Positions 11,215 to 22,977 of a stretch of DNA of 64,000 nt are shown piece by piece. Position 1 is the stretch's first letter; every line of letters starts with the position of its first letter. Source of the stretch: Cladopsammia gracilis (taxonomy: Eukaryota; Cnidaria; Anthozoa; Scleractinia; Dendrophylliidae); contig JAJGOT010000236.1 of assembly GCA_022457155.1 (NCBI GenBank), positions 804,001 to 868,000 on the forward strand, read 5' to 3'. The translations under genes and the position numbers were made by a program. The notes beneath the pieces are model-generated. The model ran no database searches. It worked only from the letters and a program-made list of their open reading frames with translations, and was not told the origin of the DNA.

Positions 11215-11295
11215 ACACTATGCTAAAACCAAAAGCTGTAACAATAAAAGTTGTAACAATGAAAGCTGTAACAATGATGCAACTGGAAGGAGAAA

Positions 11296-11640
11296 GAAAG
11301 GTGAGTGGCATCAGTGGAGGCGCAGTGGTCAAGTGGTGATCTCTGCCGTCGTGTTATTTCCTTAGACAAGAAACTTTACTCCACAATGTCTTTCTCCAGC
11401 CAGGTGTATAAATGGGTACAGGCGACAAAATGCTGGGGGATAACCCTGCGATGGACTAACAATACTCCTATTCACTTCATTGTTTATAAACCAGGTCACC
11501 CTGTGATGGACTAGCATCCCATCCAGGGGGGAGTAGCAATACTCCCAGTCACTTCATAGTATATAAACCAGGTCACCCTGTGATGGACTAGCATGCCATC
11601 CAGAGGGGAGTAGCAATTTTCCTAGTTGCTTCATGCTACA
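11296..11640 (+). mobile_element. Putative tRNA-derived SINE with 78-bp tail repeats
   Basis: GGCGCAGTGGTCAAGTGGT contains a Pol III A box (TGGTCAAGTGG, 11326-11336). A body follows, and then about three copies of a 78-bp unit (GGTCACCCTGTGATGGACTA at about 11493 and 11571, a diverged one at about 11440). The string resembles core sequences of known metazoan SINEs as I recall them. No clear B box or target duplication was found. Confidence 0.45.
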
Positions 11641-12255
11641 GAAACCGGGTTAAGCTCTTGCTGAGTGGGGACCCTGCGGCTCGTGTGCGACTTTACCAGT
11701 GGCACGAGACCCGAATCACACAAATGTCTTTCCGTACTCTCTACAGACTAAATTCTGCAAAAGCCGACACTTTAAACAGCACAATGTATTTTGTTCTTTT
11801 AAATGAAATTGATGAAAGATTTGGTGAAGATCAGACAAGATGATCATAAAGGCCGCGCGTGACAGCGTTCAATTGGATGTAAAACACGTTCATCAGTGTA
11901 CAATTACATCTTGCTTATATCTTTTCCTGGTGTGGCTGATTGCTTTAGTAATGGATCAGCAATACTGACTCCTGTACCATTTCATGCATTCGCCCGAGTT
12001 ATCACTGGCATTTTCTTAACGGAAGGGACGTTTTTAGTAAAAGGGCACCAACACGATTTTACATTACGTGTAAATGATGATCAGATTTTATATTATTACA
12101 GTGGAGTTAATTCAGTTTTTGCGGGATTCATTTTTTGCGGGGACTATTTTTTGTGGATCGTGAAAAACCCCGCAAAAATCGCAAAAAAAATAGAACACGC
12201 AAAAATTTAGTGGCAAATGGAAATTTATTTATTATTTTATCAATATAGAATAGTT

Positions 12256-12998
12256 TTTATTTCGAAGTAAAAGAACTAAACAATGCTGAAAACCGGCAAA
12301 CAAAAGAGAAAAAGTAATTGATCTTCGAGTGTTCTTTAATAAACGTGGAGTAATTTGATCAGTTTAAGGCAAACCGACAAGTTCTTTGTGAGAGTTTTAA
12401 CGGTTTCACCAATGATTCTCAAGTGTTTACAGTCCATAGAGTTAATCTCTCTTTTCGCCAGGGAAGCGAAAGCGAAAAAAAAAAAAAAAAGGATTTCTGA
12501 CACAATACAATTGTCCATGGTGGGTAGTGGTTGTGCCATTATTGTCGGAAATTAAGAATTTGAAAACGTGAACGTAACAATTGTGCAAAATTACAGCGTT
12601 TTTCTATCACAAAAGAACTTTCCGAATGTTAATTTGTAGGTGAACTTAAAGGAAACTCTAATAATTAAATTTAGTAGTCATGACGAAGACAGTTCTTTGT
12701 GAACTTCACCAATGATCTCAATTGCTAACAGTCCACCTTCTATCTTATTTTGAAGGAAGCGAAAAAAAAAGGATTGCTTACACAATTCACTTGTCGTGGA
12801 TAGTACAGGGTTGTGCGATAATCGGAAATTATCAATTTGAAAGCACTAACAAGAAACGATTCAAGATTTCGGGTGCATGAAAAAAGCAATTCATTGAAGA
12901 CAAGGTAATTTTAAAGCAGGTTAGTTGAAACGGACAAGAAACGAGAGAGGTTTGTTCAGTTCAGAAACCTCTGAGAAGCAAGAAAAGAAAAAAGCGGC
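12256..12998 (+). repeat. 5' flank of pseudogene copy 4, shared with copy 3
   Basis: Near-identical to 8178-8899, including the poly-A-extended GCGAAAGCGAAAAAA region and the short uORF MKKAIH. Confidence 0.7.
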
Positions 12999-14120
12999 AT
13001 GAATTCCAGTCAGACGACTCCTGGTTGCGAGGCGGACACGATTTTTGGCGAAAGACTACAACATCCTTCCCCTTCCACCCAAGCGTTTTTATCTTCATCA
13101 TTTTGGTCAACATCTTCACCTTTCCTTTCACTGTTGCCTTGAACGCGCTAGTGATGATCGCCGTCAAGTTGAAGACCCGACTGAGAGCCCACAAATCAAA
13201 CATTTTACTGGCGATGCTGTCATTGACGGACTTTGCAGTCGGGCTCCTTGTACAACCAGTCTTCGTCGCTGTGCTAATAATGTTCTTACTTGACGAGCCG
13301 AGTGGATATTGTGTACTGCGAGTTGTCAGACCTTTAATAGGTTTCCTTACTCATACTTCGCTTTAACATCTGGCTTTGATAAGTGGGGAACTGTACTTGG
13401 CCATGAAACATCCTTTCGCGTACAGTACCCACGTCACCGAAGCTTGTTTACTGGTTGCTTCTGCCTTGTCGTGGTTCCTGTCAGTACTTCTGCCATTTCT
13501 AATTTTCGTTAACCTCGATACTATAGTGATTGCAGCGATATATATTGATATCACAATCACTGGCCTCTCTATTGTCGTTATTGCCTTTTGCCATGTTACA
13601 GTCTATCGTGAAACCCGAGGACACCAACAGCAAATTGCAGCTCAGCAAGTTACACAAGAAGCCAGAGAACAATTTGAAAAAGATAAAAAAGCCTTTAAAC
13701 TGACCTCTATCATCATAGGAATGCTATTATTATGTTTTATACCATTGATGTTTTTTTCGATTGTTGCATTTAGGTATCGGAGTGAAATAACTGTAGAAAC
13801 AGTGCATATATTTTCATCTTTTGGTATCTCGATGCTTATATTGAACTCGTTGGTCAATCCGATTATATACTCGGTCAGAATGAGATAGTTTCGCGTTGTT
13901 TTTATTGAATTAGTATGTAGAACTGTGAACATTGCCGAGGTTGAAGAAATTGAGATGCGATTATTCGGAGCGCCAAACGCAACGATCCGACATGAAGCAG
14001 GACGGCAGGAACATTGACAATCAGAACGACAATTTGCTGCCACAGCACGAAAATTATTTCGTGGAACAACCGAACAACAACTCGCATAGTTACCGTGTAC
14101 GTTATCGTCATAGTATTTAA
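12999..14120 (+). pseudogene. Class A GPCR pseudogene, copy 4
   Basis: The receptor can be followed from ATG (12999) to the long-tail end (RYRHSI, 14120), but it is broken in four ways. (1) One A is missing at about 13090 (GCGTTTTTATCTTC for GCGTTTTTAATCTTC), a frameshift before TM1. (2) TAC to TAA at about 13364 after TM3. (3) CAG to TAG at 13886-13888 after NPIIY. (4) A net 44-bp loss in the tail at about 14005. The remaining body is closest to copy 8 (IYIDITITGLS, LMFFSIVAF), whereas the upstream flank matches copy 3 and the downstream flank matches copy 5. This mosaic implies recombination after duplication. Confidence 0.92.
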
Positions 14121-16514
14121 AATGCTCCGCAATAGAATCACTTTGTAAATATCTGGCCTTTGGTGGATTTAACATGAAATTTATTTATTATAAAGTTAAT
14201 ATTGTTTTGTGTTTAACAGTGAATGTTAAAATAAATGTGCGATAAACCTGAATACAGTATCTTAAAACGCCTAATTTCATTTTCAATCTAAAAATATTTA
14301 GGTTTTGCAGAAAAAGAAACTACTGCGACAGAAATTTCAAGAGTTCTTTTAATCTCGAAACAGCATGAAGGCAAGTTGCTTTTTCTTAAAGATCTGTAGC
14401 AAAACTCTTCATCTCGATCCCGTGAGATCAGAAAATAGAATTCTTCCCGCCTATTACACTTTTCGGTATCTCCAAAAAACAACGCTCTGTCTGTAATTCT
14501 GAAAAAATGATTAATAATGCAAGTTGAAATTATGTATTAAAATAATTTTTGGGTTTGATATTTTAAACATCCGGTGGCGTTTGTTGCATTTCTGTTCTTT
14601 CCGTAGTGGGATGAGAAAATTAATTTTTAGCAAGTGATAAAAATAAATCGAAATTTGAACAAGTCGGGTTGATTTATATTATCCGTGTCCTCCTACAACT
14701 TCGGCATCAAATTTCTATTCGGCCGGGCGAATTTGATATGCATCATTTTGGGTTCTTCCAGAATTGTTGTTTAATATTCAGATTATTATTGAAAACTATA
14801 TTTCTCAACATTTGGTCAGTTTTACAAGGTTTATTCTCTAAACGTAGTTGGCTAGAAGGTGGCAAAAGAACAAAATTCCATCTTTTTTATTTATCATGCA
14901 TGGAAGATGAGAGAATCATTTTCGCTGTCCACCGACAGCATAATTATATCACATTCTACAACCCTAGCATAAAAACATTTTAATTTCCGCACTTTTCCGA
15001 TAAAGTTGAATTTTGTGTAAAATCCAAGATGGCGGAATATTGCTTTCAAAACGAGTAAAGTTAGATTTTGATCTCGATTTCGGGAAAATTAAAAAAAATA
15101 ATAAACCACCCAATGGCTTTTTTCCATTTCATTTCTCGTTTCTTTCTTTTTACTTAGTTATATAAACATAGATCCGCATCAGATTACATATCTAGTCTCG
15201 TGAATTTAATACGTGAAATTAAGTTTGGCTTTTGCCAGAATTGTGTAGAATAGATTTGAGCTTTCAAAGCTTGAATCAATGGATGAAATCCAAAAGTGTG
15301 ACCACTCAAATGAAACTGAGCTATTAATCCGGCACTTGAGGTATTTTTCTCAAGTGATTTGCAATTGATGTTCAACATTTTGAAAAATGAATTTAAATTG
15401 GAAATGTTTTCTTTGATGTTGGGGATGAAAGTGTTAATGACTTAAAGTCTAGTCGATGAAATAAAGTTTGATTTAAATAGTTTGACAAAAGTATGGCCAA
15501 GTAACCGGAATCTTTTCCGTTCTCTGAATATTTACTGAACATTTATTTCCCTGCAGCATGCTAATTATTCAGTTTTGGTCGAAGCTAGTTTGCTAGCAGG
15601 TGAAAAGGAACAATAACTCTTCTTATTTAGTGTTCATGGAACATAATGAGCGATAGCTATCAAAAGACGCGCAACGCAACTTAGCATTTTTAAGGTTAAT
15701 TAAGGGCGGACAAAAGGATTAAAACTTTTTCATGTAATATCGTGGATCAAACATCATCAATTGATCGTCAAAGAAAACTGCTGACTAGTTTAAGTAATTT
15801 AATCCAACATGTTTGCAGACGAATATTTTTTTTATGGTTATATTAAATTAGCTTCAGGTTTTCTCCACTTGTATCAGATGTATAATGGACTATATATTTA
15901 CACAGGCGACTTTTTGTACAATTTTTGAGGTATATATAAATATAAATTGAAGGGCTATCTAATATCGCCGCGATTTCACGGCAATGTAATTGCGTTTTTT
16001 ATGCCAACGTGATCATGAGAAGCGAGCATGTGATACCCGCGTAAACGTTTCATAAAGGAACCCCTGTGAAAAATATGAATTATCTGTAAGATATGAGATT
16101 AAATAAGCTGTCTACAAATTTTAAACTCTTAAAAGTCTTGTTAAACATGAAGTATAAACTGTATTAATTAGATTAAAAATGCAGAATTAATCCATTTGTC
16201 CTTAAACATAATGGATTGTGCATGACAGGTGACCATGTACTCAGTTTCGTAGCGTTTCGGTTTCTAAACTGTTTTCTATCGCGCCACTAATGCCCATTTG
16301 TATATTCTTCCGCTAAAACAAACTATGATGTCAATCGAGTTTGTTCCCTTAATGGTGTATTGATTAATCTTCTTGTAATTGATAATTAAGAATTTTAGCA
16401 GATATTTAGTGAATTAAGAGATTATCGCCGCAATAACACCAAACTGTTTAGAAATCTTTGTAAAAATTCAAATTTTGAAAGTAGAGTGGAAAATTTTAAA
16501 CAAGAAAGTAAAAG
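14121..16514 (+). repeat. Intergenic module, copy a
   Basis: About 2.4 kb between copies 4 and 5. It recurs directly at about 17780-21678 (with an extra 1.1-kb element) and inverted at about 26420-29140. Contents in order: 3' flank with GTTAAAATAAATGTG (possible AATAAA signal, about 14229), the ATCTCGATCCCGTGAGATCAGAAAATA block, a 104-codon open frame (14669-14983), a CCAAGATGGCGG motif (15024-15035), a GGATGAAATCCAAAAGTGTGACC block (about 15280) and the 5' flank of copies 5/6/7 type. The 104-codon frame (MIYIIRVLLQL...) is open in all three copies, but the copies are so recent that this proves little. Confidence 0.7.
15024..15035 (+). promoter_or_regulatory. YY1-like motif CCAAGATGGCGG
   Basis: The motif is unchanged in the module copies at 18698-18709 (+) and 28235-28246 (-). 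CAAGATGGCGGC is the classical YY1 site. No transcript start is known nearby. Confidence 0.35.
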
Positions 16515-16529
16515 ATGCCAGGTGCATAA
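16515..16529 (+). promoter_or_regulatory. uORF MPGA upstream of copy 5
   Basis: ATG CCA GGT GCA TAA, 108 bp before the receptor ATG; the shortest version of the uORF family. Confidence 0.35.
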
Positions 16530-16622
16530 AAATAATAATAATAAAAAGTTTTAGAAACAAGAGATCGAAACGAGGTTCGTTCGGTAGAAAAACAACGGAG
16601 AAGCGCCATTAAAACAGATAAG

Positions 16623-17698
16623 ATGAATTCCAGTCAGACGACTCCTCCTGGTTGCGAGGCGGATACCTTTTTTGGCGAAAGACTACAACAACATTCCCCT
16701 TTCACCCAAGCGTTTTTAATCTTCATCATTTTGGTCAACATCCTCACCTTTCCTTTCACCGTTGCCTTGAATGCGCTAGTGATAATCGCCGTCAAGTTGA
16801 AGACCCGACTGAGAGTCCACAAATCAAACATTTTACTGGCGATGCTGTCATTGACAGACTTTGCAGTTGGGATCCTTGTACAACCAGTCTTCATCGCTTT
16901 TCAAATAATGTACTTGGTGAGCCGAGTGGATATTGCGTACTGCGAGTTGTCAGACCTTTAATCGGTTGCCTTACTCGTACTTCGCTTTTCCATCTGGCTT
17001 TGATAAGTGGGGAGCGGTACTTGGCCATGAAACATCCTTTCGCGTACAGTACCAACGTCACCGAAGCTCGTTTACTGGTTGCTTCTGCTTTGGCGTGGCT
17101 CCTGACAGTAATTCTGTCAACTGTTATAATTTTCATTAACGTCGATACTGTAGTGAAGGCAGTGATTGCTAACACAATCACTGGCCTCTCTATTGTCGTT
17201 ATGGTCTTTTGCCATGTTACGACCTACTGTGAAACCCGCCGACACCAACAGCAAATTGCAGCTCAGCAAGTTACTGTAGAAGCTAGAGAACAGTTTGCAA
17301 AAGATAAAAAGGCCTTTAAACTGACTTCTATCATCATAGGAATGCTATTATTATGTTTTATACCTTTCATGGTTTTCACAATTGTTGCATTTAGGTATCG
17401 GAGTGAAATAACTGTAGAAACAGCGGATATATTTTCCTTTTCAGCTATCTCGATCCTTTTGTTGAACTCGTTGATCAATCCGATTATATACTCGTTCAAA
17501 ATGAGACAGTTTCGCGTCGCTTTTATTGAATTAGTATGTAAAACTGTGAGCATTGCTGAGGCTGAAGAAATTGAGATGCGATTATTCGGAGCGCCAAATG
17601 CTGTGATCCGACTTGAAGCAGGACAAGAACTTGAAAAACAAGATCAACAAAATGTGGAGCAAGCAAATGTAAATAACATTGACAATCACAGCCGTTAA
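16623..17698 (+). pseudogene. Class A GPCR, copy 5, inactivated by a 4-bp deletion
   Basis: Starts MNSSQTTPPGCEADTFFGER and is normal through TM2. Then copy 3 has GTACTTACTTGGTGAG where copy 5 has GTACTTGGTGAG (about 16911): one of two tandem ACTT units is gone. Translation shifts and stops at 16961 after 112 residues. The rest (from GEPSGYC to NNIDNHSR, stop 17698) is intact in the shifted frame and nearly identical to copy 3. It has a single lesion, so it may be a young pseudogene, a segregating null allele or an assembly slip. 5' flank matches copies 6 and 7, coding body matches copy 3. Confidence 0.85.
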
Positions 17699-17779
17699 TA
17701 CGAAGATTTGCTGCCACAGCGCGAAAATTATGTCGTGGAACAACCGAACAACAACTCGCATAGTTACCATGTACGTTAT

Positions 17780-20700
17780 CGTCGGTAGTATTTAAAATGC
17801 TCAGCAATAGAATCACTTTGTAAATATCTGACCTTTGGTGGATTTAACATGAAATTTATTTATTGTAAAGTTCATATTGTTTTGTGTTTAACAGTGAATG
17901 TTAAAATAAATGTGCGATAAACCTGAATACAGAATCTTAAAACGCCTAATTTCATTTTCAATCTAAAAATATTTAGGTTTTGCAGAAAAAGAAACTACTG
18001 CGACAGACATTTTAAGAGTTCTTTTAATCTCGAAACAGCATGAAGGCAAGTTGCTTTTTCTTAAAGATCTGTAGCAAAACTCTTCATCTCGATCCCGTGA
18101 GATCAGAAAATAGAATTCTTCCCGCCTATTACACTTTTCGGTATCTCCAAAAAACAACGCTCTGTCTGTAATTCTGGAAAAATGATTCATAATGCAAGTT
18201 GAAATTATGTATTAAAATAATTTTTAGGTTTGATATTTTAAACATCTGGTGGCGTTGTTGCATTTCTGTTCTTTCCGTAGTGGGATGAGAAAATTAATTT
18301 TTAGCAAGTGATAAAAATAAATCGAAATTTGAACAAGTCGTGTTGATTTATATTATCCGTGTCCTCTTGCAACTTCGGCATCAAATGTCTCTTCGGCCGG
18401 GCGAATTTGATATGCATCATTTTGGGTTCTTCCAGAATTGTTGTTTAATATTCAGATTATTATTGAAAACTATATTTCTCAACATTTGGTCAGTTTTACA
18501 AGGTTTATTCTCTAAACCTAGTTGGCTAGAAGGTGGCAAAAGAACAAAATTCCATCTTTTTTATTTATCATGCATGGAAGATGAGAGAATCATTTTCGCT
18601 GTCCACCGACAGCATAATTATATCACATTCTACAACCCTAGCATAAAAACATTTTAATTTCCGCACTTTTCCGATAAAGTTGAATTTTGTATAAAATCCA
18701 AGATGGCGGAATATTGCTTTCAAAACGAGTAAAGTTACATTTTGATCTCGATTTCGGGAAAATTAAAAAAAAAAATAAACCACCCGTGACTTTTTTCCAT
18801 TTCATTTCTCATTTCTTTCTTTTTACTTAGATATATAAACATAGATCCGCATCAGATTACATATCTAGTCTCGTGAATTTAATACGTGAAATTAAGTTTG
18901 GCTTTTGCCAGAATTGTGTAGAATAGATTTGAGCTTTCAAAGCTTGAATCAATGGATGAAATCCAAAAGTGTGACCACTCAAATGAAACTGAGCTATTAA
19001 TCCAGCACTTGAGGTATTTTTCTCAAGTGATTTGCAATTGATGTTCAACATTTTGAAAAATGAATTTAAATTGGAAATGTTTTCTTTGATGTTGGGGATG
19101 AAAGTGTTAATGACTTAAAGTCTAGTCGATGAAATAAAGTTTGATTTAAATAGTTTGACCAAAGTATGGCCAACTCAGTAACCGGAACCTTCTCCGTTCT
19201 CTGAATATTTACTCAAATGTTATTTCCCTGCAGCATGTTTATTCAGTTTTAGTCGAAGCTAGTTTGCTAGCAGGTGAAAAGGAACAATAAGTCTTCATAC
19301 TTTAATATTCAGGTGTTTATGGAACATTATGAGCGATAGCTTGCAAGAGACGCACAACGCAACTTAGCATTTTTAAGGTTAATTAAGGGCGGACAAAAGG
19401 ATTAAAACTTTCTCATGTAATATCGTGGATCAAACATCATCAATTGATCGTCAAGGAAAATGCTGACTTGTTTAAATAATTTAATCCAACATGTTAGCAG
19501 ACGAATGTTTTTTTTATGCTTAATTAGCTTCAGGCTTTCTCCATTTGTTTCAGGTGTATAATGGACTATATATTTACACAGGCGACTTTCTATACAATTT
19601 TTGAGGTAAATTGAAGAGCTATCCCAAATCGCTGCGATTTCATGGCCATGTAACTGCGTTTTTTCATGCGAACGCGAGAAGCGAGACACCCTGGATCCAG
19701 AGGTCCGTTCTCTGAATATCATGAGTGAAATTAACCGCATAAACGGTTAGAAGAAGCTCGCGAGACGGACCTCTGGTCACTCGAATATACAACCTCATTT
19801 CCATGCGAGGATCCAGTTCAGAATCTGAACTAGGTCGCTGATTGGTTACTCCTACTTGTTTCCAGACTCTACCGGGAGTTAATGATGCAACAGCAACTTC
19901 GATTGGCTGGACCAAAACAATTCGCCACGGGCGCGTGAAAAACCGGTTTCCCAAAGTGAAGCCACACAAACAACAATACGTAGATAGAGATTGCGGCTTT
20001 TTGCGATCTTTAAGAAACGCTGTGGATTACTCTTTAGTATCCAAATTTTCAAAATATCAGAGAACTAAAGCCAGTTCAGAAAGAAGCGCTGTTGAAATTT
20101 ATTCAGCGCAAGGATGTCTTGAAAAGAGGTGTTGACAGGCCAGACACGACTTATTAATTCGTGTTATCGTGGAGTGTGACCTTTAGAGTTTTGTTTGAAC
20201 GAGGAAAATTTTTATCTCTATTTAATTTTTATCTCTAGCACAGTGGCGTGCTTTGGAGCTGCAGGTATTCTCGCTGAACGATTTCGCTGACCACTGGTAG
20301 GTGATAGGAAGAGAAATAGGTGTACTGGATTAATTGCGTACGGATATCAAGGATTCTTTGTTTGTTAAATCTATCGCCATTGAAAACGGTTGTATCCAGA
20401 AAGTTTACTTCTTTGTCTGAGATTAATTTTTGTTTGCAAGGACAATAAAATCTTCTATCTCCTTTTTCTCAACACTCTACAGTGAAAAAATGTCATCGAT
20501 GTATCTTTTCCACTGGAGTGGATTTGATTTAATATTTCTGTCTCGACCGCGGAATATTGTCACCAGATTTAATGTAAACAAACAGACACGCGTTGGTCCC
20601 CAAGGCTTAAAACCGGTTTGGTAGGATATCCGATCCACAAATCGCATGGAAATGAGGTTGTGTACTCGAGTGCCCAGAGGTTTTTATTTTTTCTCGGCGC

Positions 20701-21678
20701 GTTGCGCCTCGTAATCGCGGCTTCGCCGCTCAAACTCGCCGTTTTCACTAAAAAATAAAAACCTCTGGCACCCAGGGTAGAAGCGAGAATGTGATATCCA
20801 CGTAAACGTTACATAGGAACCCCGGCCGTGTGAAAAATTTGACTTCTGTTTCACGCGCTGCCTGAGATTGCATGCACCGGTACTGTCAATTTGCAATGAA
20901 GTTACGTTACACAGCGATTTTAGGGATGGTTTCCGTGACGGTTTTACAGCGGCCATTTTCGCTGCGATTTTGTGACGCCATTTTGGAAATCGAGAAGACC
21001 CTGGGAGGGAGGTTGGCGAGTGGTGTTGAAACAGAGCGAAACCAGAAGAGTTGTAAGAGTTGTAAGAGTTGTAAGAGTCAGCTTTGGGAGTTTATCAAAT
21101 GACGTGTTTTGAAGAAAGTCTGCGAAAACATTTTAGTTGTCGAGGTGTGAGTTAAATTATCAGCGGTTGATGTAAGGAAATCGAAAAAAAAAACGTAAAA
21201 CTTAACCTGACTAAACGTGAAATCATATCAGGCTGTCTACAGCTGCGGTATAATATGAATTATATGAAAGATATGAGATGAAATAAGCTGTCTACAATTT
21301 TAAACACTTAAAAGTGTTGTTAAACATGAAGTATAAACTGTATTAATTAGATTATAAATGCAGAATTAATTCTTAAAACAATGGATTGTGCATGAAAGGT
21401 GACCCATGTACTCAGTTTCGTAGCGTTTCGATTTCTAAACTGTTTTCTATATTGCGTCGATAATCGGCCCATTTGTAGATTCTTCTGATAAAACAAACTA
21501 TGATGTCGATCGAGTTTGTTCCCTTAATAGTGCATAATTAATCTTCTCGTAACATAATTAAGAATTAGCAGATAGTTAGTGAATTAAGAGATTATCGCGA
21601 TAACATCAAAATTTAGAAATCTTTGTAAAAATTCAATTTGGAAAGTAGAGTGGAACATTTTGAACAAAAAAGTAAAAG
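17780..21678 (+). repeat. Intergenic module, copy b
   Basis: Direct repeat of 14121-16514 between copies 5 and 6, carrying the same blocks (105-codon frame at 18340-18657, YY1-like motif at 18698). It is interrupted by the element 19686-20778. Near 21046-21078 a 9-bp unit (GTTGTAAGA) is repeated three times. Confidence 0.7.
19686..20778. mobile_element. 1.09-kb TIR element with 9-bp target duplication
   Basis: AGAAGCGAG occurs at 19677-19685 and again at 20779-20787; the uninterrupted site is visible in the sister module at about 16018 (GAGAAGCGAGCATG). Ends are imperfect inverted repeats: ACACCCTGGATCCAGAGG and CCTCTGGCACCCAGGGT. A second inverted pair inside (CCTCTGGTCACTCGA... at about 19768 and ...ACTCGAGTGCCCAGAGG at about 20680) suggests a nested or composite element. 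A 9-bp duplication fits Mutator-like (or similar) elements. No transposase frame is visible. Confidence 0.7.
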
Positions 21679-21699
21679 ATGCCAGGTGCATGTAAATAA
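21679..21699 (+). promoter_or_regulatory. uORF MPGACK upstream of copy 6
   Basis: ATG CCA GGT GCA TGT AAA TAA, 148 bp before the receptor ATG. Confidence 0.38.
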
Positions 21700-21826
21700 T
21701 AATAAAAAGAGTTTAAGAAACAAGGCAAACTCATTTCAAGAAGTAAGTTGATTGAAGTCAGACAAGAAACGAGCTGAGGTTCGTTCGGTAGAAAAACAAC
21801 GCAGAAGCGCTATAAAAACAGACGAG

Positions 21827-22912
21827 ATGAATTCCAGTCAGACGACTCCTCCTGGTTGCGAGGCGGATACGATGTTTGGCGAAAGACTACAACATCCTTC
21901 CCCTTTCACCCAAGGGTTTTTAATCTTCATCATTTTGGTCAACATCTTCACCTTTCCTTTCACCGTTGCCTTGAATGCGCTAGTGATGATCGCCGTCAAG
22001 TTGAAGACCCGACTGAGAGCCCACAAATCAAACGTTTTACTGGCGATGCTGTCATTGACAGACTTTGCAGTTGGGATCCTTGTACAACCATTATTTATCG
22101 CTGTGCTAATAATGTTCTTGCTTGACGAGCCGAGTGGATATTGCGTATTGCGAGTCGTCAGACCTTTAATCGGTGGCCTTACTCGTACTTCCCTTTACCA
22201 TCTGGCTTTGATAAGTGGGGAGCGGTACTTGGCCATAAAACACCCTTTCGCATACAGTACCCACGTCACCGAAGCTCGTTTACTGCTTGCTTCTGCCTTG
22301 GCATGGCTCCTGTCAGTATTTCAGCAAATTCCAATTTTATTTAATCTGGATACTGTAGTGATGCGCGCTGGTATCACATTCACTGGACTCTCTATTGTCG
22401 TTATTGCCTTTTGTCATGTTACAGTCTACCGTGAAACCCGTCGACACCAACAGCAAATTGCAGCTCAGCAAGTTACACAAGAAGCTAGAGAACAATTTGA
22501 AAAAGATAAAAAGGCCTTTAAATTGATTTCTATCATCATGGGAATGCTATTATTGGGTTTTATACCTTTCATCGTTTTTGCAATTGTTGCATTTAGGTAT
22601 CGGAGTGAAATAACTGTAGAAACAGTGCATATATTTTTTTCTTTAGCTATCTCGATGCTTTCTTTGAACTCGTTGATCAATCCGATTATATACTCGGTCA
22701 AAATGAAACAGTTTCGCGTCGCTTTTATTGAATTAGTATATAGAACTGTGAACATTGCCAAGGCTGAAGAAATTGAGATGAGATTATTCGGAACGCCAAA
22801 CGCTGTGATCCGACTTGAAGCAGGACAAGAACTCGAAAGACAAGATCAACAAAATGTGGAGCAAGCAAATGTAAATAACAATGATAATCACAACGACGAT
22901 TTGCTGCCATAG
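21827..22912 (+). CDS. Class A GPCR, copy 6 (361 aa)
   Basis: Complete intronless receptor from MNSSQTTPPGCEADTMFGER. LSLTD, GYC, GERY and NPIIY are present. TM6 reads GFIP, so Cys 6.47 is replaced by Gly. Loop 2 is the most divergent in the cluster: SVFQQIPILFNLDTVVMRAGITFTG, shorter than copy 2 by two residues. The tail ends at DDLLP because CAG became TAG (22910-22912). Downstream similarity to other copies stops abruptly at about 22977, where inverted repeat arm B begins. Likely functional; ligand unknown. Confidence 0.9.
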   Translation: MNSSQTTPPGCEADTMFGERLQHPSPFTQGFLIFIILVNIFTFPFTVALNALVMIAVKLKTRLRAHKSNVLLAMLSLTDFAVGILVQPLFIAVLIMFLLDEPSGYCVLRVVRPLIGGLTRTSLYHLALISGERYLAIKHPFAYSTHVTEARLLLASALAWLLSVFQQIPILFNLDTVVMRAGITFTGLSIVVIAFCHVTVYRETRRHQQQIAAQQVTQEAREQFEKDKKAFKLISIIMGMLLLGFIPFIVFAIVAFRYRSEITVETVHIFFSLAISMLSLNSLINPIIYSVKMKQFRVAFIELVYRTVNIAKAEEIEMRLFGTPNAVIRLEAGQELERQDQQNVEQANVNNNDNHNDDLLP

Positions 22913-22977
22913 CACGAAAATTATGTTGTGGAACAACCGAACAACAACTCGCATAGTTACTGTGTACATTATCGCGA

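Larger units (their letters stand above)
10230..12255. other. 2-kb insertion in copy 4's upstream region
   Basis: Compared with the flank of copy 3, homology stops at about 10229 (GGCGTGCGTTTC) and resumes at about 12256 (TTTCGAAGTAAAAG). The intervening block has a different composition: G+C-rich around 10690-10870, a SINE-like unit at 11296-11640 and a short repeat of GCTGTAACAATGAAA (about 11235-11280). No definite gene. Confidence 0.55.

Noticed and set aside
14669..14983. 104-codon frame conserved in three modules as a real gene
   Set aside because: The modules are recent duplicates so openness is expected; no domain, no Kozak-like context, no codon signal.
16652..17698. A single 348-codon frame covering most of copy 5
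   Set aside because: Its first about 88 codons are the wrong frame of the receptor; only the part after the 4-bp deletion is receptor sequence. No conserved start exists.
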